Source of the DNA: JASJHI01 sp033791105
Lineage (GTDB): Bacteria > Actinomycetota > Acidimicrobiia > Acidimicrobiales > Ilumatobacteraceae
DNA length: 19,525 nt
Reading direction: 5' to 3'
NCBI GenBank assembly: GCA_033791105.1
Contig: JASJHI010000224.1
Coordinates: forward strand, 1-19,525
The notes below the pieces were generated by a model. The model worked only from the letters and a program-made list of their open reading frames with translations, did not search any database and was not told the origin of the DNA. The translations under genes and the position numbers were made by a program. Positions 1-6,054 of the stretch are shown here, piece by piece. Every line of letters starts with the position of its first letter. Position 1 is the first letter of the stretch.

Positions 1-609
1 GCCCTGGTGGGTGACTACCCTGATGAGATCTACGCCCCCTGCGGTGGCGGTTCCAATTTCGGCGGCATAGCTTTTCCATTTTTTGCCGATAAGGCGGCTG
101 GCAAGAACGTGCGTCTGATTGCAGTAGAGCCGACTTCCTGCCCGACATTGACTAAAGGTCCTTATGCCTACGATTACGGCGACGCCATCGGTCTAACACC
201 ACTGTTGAAAATGCACACCCTGGGACATGACTTTGTGCCACCGGGCATCCATGCCGGCGGCCTGCGTTATCACGGGATGAGCCCCCTCGTCTCACACCTC
301 TATCAGGAGGGATTCGTCGAGGCCATCTCGATCCCCCAACGTGAGTGTTTTGCCGGCGCGCTGCAGTTCGCCCGCACCGAAGGGATCATCCCCGCGCCCG
401 AGCCCACCCATGCGATCGCGGCGGCGGTCCGCGAGGCGCTGGCGTGCCGCGAGTCGGGCGAGGAGAAGGTCATTCTCACCGCGCTGTGTGGCCACGGGCA
501 CCTCGACCTGGCGGCCTACGAGACATACCTGTCGGGTGAGATGGTCGACTACGACCTTCCCGACGAGGTCATCGCGGCAGCGATGGAGTCCGTTCCGGTC
601 ATCGCCTGA
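1..609 (+). CDS. TrpB-like PLP-dependent enzyme (TrpB2 group), 3' part
   Basis: Only the C-terminal 202 residues are in the window; the open frame runs in from the left edge, so the GTG at 7 is not the real start. The PLP phosphate-binding loop GGGSNF is at residues 15-20. The C-terminal end reads LCGHGHLDL, where this family usually has a Ser-Gly-His-Gly stretch contacting the pyridine nitrogen; here that residue is Cys (codon 487-489). The family is the second type of tryptophan synthase beta chain, which condenses indole with serine (or phosphoserine) and often acts without TrpA. No trp genes are visible nearby. Base composition is odd: 61-240 is about 52% G+C with codons such as ATA, CTA, AAA and CCA, while 361-480 is about 72%. 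The family call is firm; the substrate is inferred from the family. Confidence 0.88.
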   Translation, partial: ALVGDYPDEIYAPCGGGSNFGGIAFPFFADKAAGKNVRLIAVEPTSCPTLTKGPYAYDYGDAIGLTPLLKMHTLGHDFVPPGIHAGGLRYHGMSPLVSHLYQEGFVEAISIPQRECFAGALQFARTEGIIPAPEPTHAIAAAVREALACRESGEEKVILTALCGHGHLDLAAYETYLSGEMVDYDLPDEVIAAAMESVPVIA

Positions 610-610
610 G

Positions 611-622
611 CCGCCGCGGCGG
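611..622. repeat. 12-bp GC-only palindrome after trpB2-like gene
   Basis: CCGCCGCGGCGG is a perfect palindrome starting two bases after the TrpB2-like stop codon and touching the larger inverted repeat at 622-648. It has no T-run, so it is not a standard intrinsic terminator. It could add to transcription stopping or protein binding in front of the TIR operon, or be chance in GC-rich DNA. Confidence 0.4.
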
Positions 623-648
623 CTGCGCCGGTCTACGATCGGCGCAGC
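622..648. promoter_or_regulatory. Perfect 9-bp inverted repeat around the TIR-operon -10
   Basis: The arms GCTGCGCCG (622-630) and CGGCGCAGC (640-648) are exact reverse complements, separated by nine bases (631-639) that end in TACGAT, a good actinobacterial -10 (TANNNT). Transcription would start near 646, inside the right arm. On DNA this looks like an operator that would cover the -10. In read-through RNA from the upstream gene it would form a strong hairpin. No T-run follows, so it is not a classical terminator. The repeat is certain; the operator role is inferred. Confidence 0.6.
634..639 (+). promoter_or_regulatory. -10 element TACGAT of the TIR/SLOG-patatin operon
   Basis: TACGAT matches TANNNT. 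A start about seven bases downstream leaves a leader of about 20 bases that includes the ribosome-binding site at 651-659. No convincing -35 was found. Confidence 0.5.
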
Positions 649-650
649 GC

Positions 651-659
651 AAGGGAAGG
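651..659 (+). promoter_or_regulatory. Ribosome-binding site fixing the GTG start at 666
   Basis: AAGGGAAGG lies six bases before the GTG at 666. It is one of only two clear Shine-Dalgarno sites in the window, most other genes having none, and it decides the start codon. Confidence 0.6.
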
Positions 660-665
660 TCTGCC

Positions 666-1967
666 GTGGTCGCTACCAACAACGCGTTCATCTCCTACCG
701 TCGTGAGACCGGGTACGCATGGGCGAAATTGGTGTGGGATGCGCTCGACGAGCACGGTGTCGATGCGTTCCTCGACCTCGAGAGTCTCCGCGGCGCGGGT
801 ACCTTCGATCTGAAGATCCTCAACCAGATCGCGGGCCGGCCGTACTTCGTGCTGATCCTCACTCAGGGATCGCTCGACCGATGCGTCAATGAGGGTGATT
901 GGTTGTGGCGCGAGATCGATCACGCCGTGTCGACCGAGCGCGTCGTCGTGCCGATGGTGGTCGCGCCGTTCCGCTTCGAGGAGGCCGACGAGTTCCTACC
1001 AGCCGAGGCCTCCGGCGTGCTGCGGCGCTCGAACGGGCTCCAGGTGGTGCCCGACTACTTCGACGCCGCGATCGAGCGGTTGATCGAGGACCGGCTGGTG
1101 CCGACCGAGGCCGCGGTCGACCAATTGTCCGACGACGACCACGCCTTCGCCGGTGAGGCGGTCGCCAGGGCGAAGGAACTCGACGAGAGCACGATCGCGT
1201 TGCGTCGGGCGATCTTCGCGGGCGCGGATCGAGATGACGAGATGGCGGGCGGCGACGGTGCGCGCGGGGTGGCCGATCTCGCGGAGTCGGTCGACTCAGC
1301 CGACACTCCCGAGATGCGCGCAGCGCCGGATCCAGAGCCGGCACCCGCATCTCCTGCGATCGTGCCCCCGGATCCAGAGCCGCCCGCACCGCCTGCGACC
1401 GTGCCTCCGGATCGTCTGCCGGAGTCGGGGCCGGCTCGTTCGGGGAAGCGGGTCGTGGCGATCGGCGTCGGTCTCGTTCTGTTCTTCGTCGCCGTCGGTG
1501 CAGGGCTGGTGATCGCACTGTCGGGTGACGATTCGCCCGCCGACGAGTTGCGCTCGGGACGCGACCTCGAGTCCGGTGAACACATCGAGAGCTCCGACGA
1601 GCGCCACGTGCTCGAGATGACCGAGAGTGGCGAACTCGTTGCACAGACGGGGGGCGACATCTGGTGGCGGCCCAGCTCGCGGACGGTCCCGGGCTCGGTG
1701 ACCGAGATGCAGACAGACGGCAACCTCGTCGTGTACCCCTCCGAGGATGACCAGGACGCCGGCGATGCGCTGTGGCATGCGAGTACACATGGCAACCCGG
1801 GTGCGTTCCTCCGAATCGGCGACCTCGACGGCCGCGGTGTCATCGAGATCGTCGCCGTCGACGGTGCCGTGGTCTGGAGACAGTCCCAGGACACCGCGAT
1901 CACAGTCGAGCCCGAGCAGACTCCCATGGTGGACACCGGGTCGGAGAGCGGGTCGGGCGGCGGATGA
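666..1967 (+). CDS. TIR domain - transmembrane - bulb-type lectin receptor-like protein
   Basis: 433 residues, GTG start. Residues 7-145 are a full bacterial TIR domain: FISYRRE at the first strand, a FLDLESL loop region, and DWLWREI with Glu83 at the position of the NAD-cleaving glutamate of catalytic TIRs. A Pro/Glu/Ala-rich linker follows (about 215-255, with an internal tandem repeat). One membrane span is at about 263-285, flanked by SGKR before and SGDDS after, so the N terminus should be inside. Residues 297-411 resemble a bulb-type (monocot mannose-binding) lectin: the second subdomain carries the exact QxDxNxVxY mannose motif (Gln349 to Tyr357), the other two sites are degenerate. 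No signal peptide. It overlaps the next gene by ATGA. The likely role is a surface sugar sensor that switches a cytoplasmic NAD-processing TIR. The domains are read from sequence; the ligand and reaction are inferred. Confidence 0.85.
   Translation: MVATNNAFISYRRETGYAWAKLVWDALDEHGVDAFLDLESLRGAGTFDLKILNQIAGRPYFVLILTQGSLDRCVNEGDWLWREIDHAVSTERVVVPMVVAPFRFEEADEFLPAEASGVLRRSNGLQVVPDYFDAAIERLIEDRLVPTEAAVDQLSDDDHAFAGEAVARAKELDESTIALRRAIFAGADRDDEMAGGDGARGVADLAESVDSADTPEMRAAPDPEPAPASPAIVPPDPEPPAPPATVPPDRLPESGPARSGKRVVAIGVGLVLFFVAVGAGLVIALSGDDSPADELRSGRDLESGEHIESSDERHVLEMTESGELVAQTGGDIWWRPSSRTVPGSVTEMQTDGNLVVYPSEDDQDAGDALWHASTHGNPGAFLRIGDLDGRGVIEIVAVDGAVVWRQSQDTAITVEPEQTPMVDTGSESGSGGG
1326..1410 (+). 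repeat. Imperfect 42/39-bp tandem repeat in the TIR-protein linker
   Basis: CCGGATCCAGAGCCG occurs at 1326 and again at 1368, and a third partial copy (CCGGATC) starts at 1407. The units encode PDPEPAP-type and PDPEPPAP-type Pro-rich segments between the TIR domain and the membrane span, so linker length may vary by slippage. Confidence 0.6.
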
Positions 1968-3649
1968 GTCCGCCGTTGGTGGTGATCGCGTCCGGACACA
2001 TGATCGATGCGCCCGGACGGACGCGCCCGCGATTCCCTGTGGGTGAGGTGCCGCGCGTCGCGACGGCGATCGGTCACATCTTCGACGAGTGGGGTGTCGG
2101 TGCCGGTACGACGCTCGTCTGTGGGGGTGCACGGGGCACAGACATCATGGCAGCGGAGGCCGCGATCGTGCGGGGTGCATCGGTGATCGTGTGTCTGCCA
2201 CACCAGCTCGACGAATTCCTCCAATCGTCCGTCGAGTTGCCGGGCGACCGGTCCTGGGTCGATCGTTTCGACGCCGTCGCCGACCGCAGCGAGGTCCGGC
2301 CGCCCCACGACCTCGGACGCCGCGCCGAAACCGATGATGCATTCACGCTCAATGGCGCGCGCATGATCGAACTCGCCAACGCGATGTCCAGTGGAGCGCC
2401 GCACGTGCTCGGGGTGTGGGACGGACGTGGCGGCGACGGTCCCGGTGGCACAGCGGACGTCATGCGGAGGTGTACAAGCGGACGATCTGCCCGTGTGCGC
2501 ATCGTCGACCCGACGCCGCGCCGATACGAGGCAAGACAGACGGCGCTCGGTCCCAAGCGGTTGCTGGCGCTCGACGGCGGCGGCGTCCGTGGCATGCTCA
2601 CCCTCGGCGTGCTCGCCGAGATCGAGGCCGGGCTCCGGCTCGCATCGGGTGATGATCGGCTCGTGCTGTCGGACTTCTACGACTACATCGGTGGCACGGG
2701 CACCGGCGCGATCACCGCCTCTGCCCTGGCGCTCGGCACACCGGTGGCGGAGATCACGGACCACTTTCGACGCGTCGCGCGGAAGATCCACGGCAAACGT
2801 GTGTTGCCGCGCCGTGTCCGCTCGGTCTACCGAGACGGTCCGCTCACGAAGGCGCTCGCGAAGCTGCTCGGTGACGGGCGCACGATCGGCGACCCCGACT
2901 TGCGTTCGCTCCTGCTCGTCGTCTTGCACAACACCTCGACGGGCTCTCCCTGGCCGCTGAGCAACTGCACCGAGGCGACGTACAACCGCGCCGATCGCTA
3001 CGCCGACATTCCCGCGGACCGGCATCTCGACCTCGGCCTCCTCGAGGTCGTCAGGGGCAGCGCGGCGTCGCCGCTGTTCTTTGCCCCACAGGGAATCGAC
3101 GTCGGTGGTCGGACGATCGCGGTCCAGGACGGCAGCATCACGCCGTTCACCAATCCTGCGTTCATCCTCTTCGCGATGGCGACCGTGCCCGAGTACGGCC
3201 TCGGCTGGTCGACCGGCGTGGACCGCCTGCTGCTGACGTCCGTCGGCACTGGATGGTCGGCGGTCGATCAGCCGATGACCGAGCGGGGCGATGTCCCCGA
3301 TGCGTTCGACGCCAAGACATTGACCGGGGTGGTGATGAACGGCGCGGCGTACGGGCAGGACCTGATCTGTCGCACCGTCGGTGTGTGCCGCGCCGCCCCC
3401 GGATTCGGCGAGGAGTTGGGTGCTCCCAGCGGGGTCGCACCGATCGGCGATGGCGGGCTGTTCACGTACGTCCGCTACGACGCCCGGCTCGGCGACGAGA
3501 CACTCGCCGGCAACGGTGTCGACGACGCGGAGCGCCGGCGTGCGATACGTGCGGTCGACGGTGTCAGTGCACTCGACGATCTTTCGTCGATCGGCCACCG
3601 CATCGGCGCCGCGATCGATCTCACAACGGACTTTGCCGGCTTCGTGTGA
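1964..3649 (+). CDS. SLOG-like domain fused to patatin-like phospholipase, nucleophile Ser replaced by Gly
   Basis: 561 residues. The ATG overlaps the previous stop (ATGA), so translation is coupled. Residues 3-182 resemble SLOG-type Rossmann domains that bind nucleotide ligands: VVIASGHMID strand, glycine-rich loop GGARGTD (54-60), ASVIVCLPH, and a WDGRGGDGPGGTAD segment (152-164). Residues 198-560 are a patatin domain: oxyanion loop DGGGVRG (204-210), elbow GGTGTG (243-248) where families have GTSTG, and the acid motif QDGS with Asp389 (usually Asp-Gly-Gly), then FTNPAF. The nucleophile position (246) is GGC at 2699-2701; a serine AGC is one base away. Patatins deacylate membrane lipids and serve as effectors in several anti-phage systems. 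With the TIR partner, SLOG could sense a TIR-made ADP-ribose messenger. As read, serine hydrolase activity should be lost, so the effector role is uncertain. Confidence 0.85.
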   Translation: MSPPLVVIASGHMIDAPGRTRPRFPVGEVPRVATAIGHIFDEWGVGAGTTLVCGGARGTDIMAAEAAIVRGASVIVCLPHQLDEFLQSSVELPGDRSWVDRFDAVADRSEVRPPHDLGRRAETDDAFTLNGARMIELANAMSSGAPHVLGVWDGRGGDGPGGTADVMRRCTSGRSARVRIVDPTPRRYEARQTALGPKRLLALDGGGVRGMLTLGVLAEIEAGLRLASGDDRLVLSDFYDYIGGTGTGAITASALALGTPVAEITDHFRRVARKIHGKRVLPRRVRSVYRDGPLTKALAKLLGDGRTIGDPDLRSLLLVVLHNTSTGSPWPLSNCTEATYNRADRYADIPADRHLDLGLLEVVRGSAASPLFFAPQGIDVGGRTIAVQDGSITPFTNPAFILFAMATVPEYGLGWSTGVDRLLLTSVGTGWSAVDQPMTERGDVPDAFDAKTLTGVVMNGAAYGQDLICRTVGVCRAAPGFGEELGAPSGVAPIGDGGLFTYVRYDARLGDETLAGNGVDDAERRRAIRAVDGVSALDDLSSIGHRIGAAIDLTTDFAGFV

Positions 3650-3674
3650 GTGCCGGCCGACAACTCCGCGCTCG

Positions 3675-3709
3675 CCTGACCCCTTGACCTCCGGCCGAGC
3701 TCGGTCAGG
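3675..3709. terminator. Inverted repeat between converging stop codons
   Basis: CCTGACC (3675-3681) and GGTCAGG (3703-3709) are perfect complements flanking 21 bases; the right arm includes the stop of the minus-strand DtxR-type gene. There is no T-run. A bidirectional terminator is plausible from position only. Confidence 0.35.
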
Positions 3710-4364
3710 AACTCACCAGGATGCGCTCGCTGGCGAACGCTCCGACGCCGATGTGGTTTCCCTCGATCTCGATCGTGACCGTGCCATCGGGTGATGCCGC
3801 GGTGACGGTGCCGCTGTTTCCGGGCAGGATCGATGAACTCTCGAGGAACTCCAGGAGGCCTGGGGCGAACTCGAGTTCCTCGGTGATGCGGCGGACGACG
3901 AACGGGTCGCCGATCCCGATCCCTGCGAGGGGTTCGGCATCGGGCGGCTGGTAGTCGGTGCCGGGGATCGGGTTGCCGTGGGGGCAGGTGGTCGGATCAC
4001 CGAGCAGCTTGACCAACGCTCGCTCGACGGAATCGCTGATCACGTGCTCCCAGCGGCCCGCTTCATGGTGGGCCTCGGCCCACGAGAGTCCGAGGATGTC
4101 GGTGAGGAAACGCTCGGCAAGCCGGTGCCGCCGCACGATCCGCTCGGCGAGTTGGTGGCCGCGCTCGGAGAGCAGAATGCCGTCATCGGAGGTGATGAGC
4201 CCCTCGGCCTCGAGGCGCTTCATCATCTCGCTGACCGCGGGGCGGCTGACCTGCAGCCGCTCGGCGATACGCGCCTGGATGACTCCGACGTCGTCCTCGT
4301 CGAGTTCGAAGATGCACTCGCAGTACTCCTCGAACGCTGGGTGGTGTTCCCCGGTCGTCGCCAC
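3705..4364 (-). CDS. DtxR/MntR-family metal-dependent transcriptional repressor
   Basis: 219 residues, GTG start placed six bases after a TAGACT -10. Order of domains: winged helix-turn-helix (about 10-70, IAERLQVSRPAVSEMMKRL), dimerization and metal region (about 75-140, RRHRLAERFL and GRWEHVISD), and a C-terminal SH3/FeoA-like domain (about 140-219). Family members bind Fe2+ or Mn2+ and then repress uptake or storage genes. Compared with DtxR/IdeR, the ancillary ligands are present (His80, Glu84, His99), as are Glu106 and His107, but Met10 corresponds to Glu13 and the key Cys102 to Gly103. An acidic residue at the first position is typical of Mn-sensing MntR, so the metal could be Mn2+. No iron-box-like operator was found nearby, so its targets are probably elsewhere. 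Confidence 0.9.
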   Translation of the reverse strand: MATTGEHHPAFEEYCECIFELDEDDVGVIQARIAERLQVSRPAVSEMMKRLEAEGLITSDDGILLSERGHQLAERIVRRHRLAERFLTDILGLSWAEAHHEAGRWEHVISDSVERALVKLLGDPTTCPHGNPIPGTDYQPPDAEPLAGIGIGDPFVVRRITEELEFAPGLLEFLESSSILPGNSGTVTAASPDGTVTIEIEGNHIGVGAFASERILVSS

Positions 4365-4370
4365 GCCGGG

Positions 4371-4376
4371 AGTCTA
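4371..4376 (-). promoter_or_regulatory. -10 TAGACT, leaderless start of the DtxR-type gene
   Basis: Read on the minus strand, TAGACT is separated from the GTG at 4364 by six bases with no room for a ribosome-binding site. This supports leaderless translation and fixes the start. Confidence 0.55.
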
Positions 4377-4397
4377 CCGATCCTGATGTGCTCCCGA

Positions 4398-5999
4398 TCA
4401 GCTCGCCCCGTCGTTCGACCCTGCGTCGCCCGAGTCGGCGGCGGGATCATCGGGTGCAGCGTCGTCATCTTCCGCCGCGCCGCGGTTGCGGAAGTAGAGC
4501 AACGCACCACCTGCCGCGGCGACGGCGGCGACACCGATACCCACCCCGAGTAGTGCCCCGTTGCCGCTTCCCTCGCCCTCTCCGTCGCCGTCCGTCGTGG
4601 AGACCTGGGCGAGCGTCGTCGTGGGCGACTGGATCGTGGTGGCCGGATCGGTCGCAGGAGGATCGGTCGCAGGAGGTTGGGTGACGGGAGGTTCGGCCGG
4701 GGGAGGTTCGGTGACCGGCGGTTCGGTGGGCGCGGGTGCCTCGGTCGTCGAGGTGGCCGTCGCCTGGACCGGTTCGGCCTCGATACCGCGGAACGGTCCG
4801 GAGATCTCGTACGTCACGCCCCCGATCGCTGCTCCTTCCTCGATCGCCGGGTTGATCTCGGGCAGCGTCTTGTTCGATGGACCGCGTTGGCTCGAGAAGT
4901 ACAGCCGGTCGCGTCGCGGATTGAACGTCGGGCCGGTGATCTCGCTCTGTTCCTGGCCGACGACGTGCAGGAAGGGTGCCACTGTCCCTTCGGGCGTGAC
5001 GATGACGATCCGCATCAGGCCCCCGTCCTCCGCGACGAAGAGATCGCCCGTGCCGGCGTCGACCGTCATGTTGTCGACTCCCCACAACGGGGCGGTGCCC
5101 GCCTCGACCTCCTCGGGAACAGCGCGGTAGACGAGCGAGTAGGACTGCGACGAGAGCTCGACCGCGTGCACCGAGTGGTCGCCCTTGGTGGTGAAGTAGA
5201 CGACTCCGTCGTGGTACCAACAGCCCTCGCCGCCGTTGAATCGCGTCGCCGCCGGAAGTTGCTCGCGCGTCGGCGTCTCCGCGGCGGACGCATCGGGCAA
5301 AGCGGTCCACGTGACCGTGCCGTCTGCTGCGACCGTCGCTGCCTCGACGACCCCGGCGGAGAGATCGGGGTAGGCGGTCGGCGTGAAGCGGTAGAGCAGA
5401 CCCTCTGGGTTGTCCTCGGTGAGGTACACGTGCTCGCCGACGGGATCGACGGCCGCTGCCTCGTGTGCCCAGAGCCCCATCGCAGGATGGGCGACAGCAT
5501 CGGTCGCACCGGTCGGGTCGCACTCCCACACCATTCCGCGACCGCTGACGAAGTCTTCCTCGCACGAGAGCCACGTACCCCACGGCGTGGGTCCACCGGC
5601 ACAGTTGGCGATGCTGCCGGTGAGGATGGGGTATGCGTCGATGATGTCCCCATCCGCGTCGTAGTGGATGCCGCTGACCCCTCCCGCCCCGGCGATGAAC
5701 ACCTCGCTGTTGACCGTGTGGTACCAGCCGCCGTCACCGTCTTCGAACGTCGCTGCGCCATCGGGGAAGACGTGCCAGAGGTAGTCGGTGCCCCCGACCG
5801 GTTCGCCGGCCACGGCAACGATCCTCGACGTGAAGCCCGCCGGCAGGATGATGCCGTTGTCGTCCGAAGCGATTCCCTCGAGCGATCCGTACGGCCCGCC
5901 GTCGGGCGCGGGTGTCGCCGATGCGCCGGCGTATGCAGGGAGCGCGACCGCGCCGCCCGCACTCACCAGGCCGACGCGCAGGAAATTTCGACGATCCAT
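4398..5999 (-). CDS. PhoX-like (DUF839) protein, Tat-exported and C-terminally membrane-anchored
   Basis: 533 residues. The ATG at 5999 is chosen because it follows GGAGGAG by seven bases and opens a twin-arginine signal (DRRNFLRV, then a hydrophobic stretch ending near AYAGASA). Residues about 35-405 are the PhoX/DUF839 propeller, with the hallmark CAGGPTPWGTWLSCEE around Cys133-Glu148 and later HEAAAVDP and TEDNPEG segments. PhoX proteins are extracytoplasmic Ca/Fe phosphomonoesterases, but many short actinobacterial members are untested, so phosphatase activity is inferred. A Pro/Thr pentapeptide-repeat linker (423-453) leads to a membrane span (481-503), RNRG, and a 30-residue acidic tail. 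This predicts an outside catalytic domain held at the membrane. It precedes the DtxR-type gene by 33 bases on the same strand, but that gene has its own -10. Confidence 0.87.
   Translation of the reverse strand: MDRRNFLRVGLVSAGGAVALPAYAGASATPAPDGGPYGSLEGIASDDNGIILPAGFTSRIVAVAGEPVGGTDYLWHVFPDGAATFEDGDGGWYHTVNSEVFIAGAGGVSGIHYDADGDIIDAYPILTGSIANCAGGPTPWGTWLSCEEDFVSGRGMVWECDPTGATDAVAHPAMGLWAHEAAAVDPVGEHVYLTEDNPEGLLYRFTPTAYPDLSAGVVEAATVAADGTVTWTALPDASAAETPTREQLPAATRFNGGEGCWYHDGVVYFTTKGDHSVHAVELSSQSYSLVYRAVPEEVEAGTAPLWGVDNMTVDAGTGDLFVAEDGGLMRIVIVTPEGTVAPFLHVVGQEQSEITGPTFNPRRDRLYFSSQRGPSNKTLPEINPAIEEGAAIGGVTYEISGPFRGIEAEPVQATATSTTEAPAPTEPPVTEPPPAEPPVTQPPATDPPATDPATTIQSPTTTLAQVSTTDGDGEGEGSGNGALLGVGIGVAAVAAAGGALLYFRNRGAAEDDDAAPDDPAADSGDAGSNDGAS
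4645..4734. repeat. 15-bp tandem repeats coding the Pro/Thr linker of the PhoX-like protein
   Basis: GGATCGGTCGCAGGA is repeated exactly at 4645-4659 and 4660-4674, followed by about four degenerate 15-bp units. On the minus strand they encode pentapeptides such as TDPPA, TQPPA and TEPPV. The exact double copy suggests recent slippage. Confidence 0.7.
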
Positions 6000-6006
6000 C
6001 TGGCTT

Positions 6007-6013
6007 CTCCTCC
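6007..6013 (-). promoter_or_regulatory. Ribosome-binding site of the PhoX-like gene
   Basis: GGAGGAG on the minus strand, seven bases before the ATG at 5999. It rules out the longer in-frame reading from 6179. Confidence 0.75.
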
Positions 6014-6021
6014 GGTATTCG

Positions 6022-6038
6022 CCCGGACGATAGCCGGG
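6022..6038 (-). promoter_or_regulatory. -10 TATCGT inside a 5-bp inverted repeat, PhoX-like gene
   Basis: Minus-strand TATCGT (6032-6027) is a TANNNT -10 giving a leader of about 20 bases with the ribosome-binding site. It is bracketed by CCCGG (6022-6026) and CCGGG (6034-6038). The arrangement resembles that before the TIR operon, but short arms of this sort can arise by chance in GC-rich DNA. Confidence 0.45.
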
Positions 6039-6054
6039 GTGCGACGTGGCCGGA

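Noticed and set aside
1055..3598. 847-residue open frame on the minus strand
   Set aside because: It lies entirely opposite the TIR and SLOG-patatin genes, which have recognisable domains. Its translation is Arg/Asp-rich without motifs, as expected for antisense frames in GC-rich DNA.
666..3649. Canonical Thoeris operon
   Set aside because: There is no SIR2 domain and no Macro-domain effector; the second protein pairs SLOG with patatin, so it is described as Thoeris-like logic only.
1964..3649. Frameshift or pseudogene in the SLOG-patatin gene
   Set aside because: The frame is open from the ATGA overlap to the stop and all blocks are in order; the only anomaly is the Ser-to-Gly change at the nucleophile.
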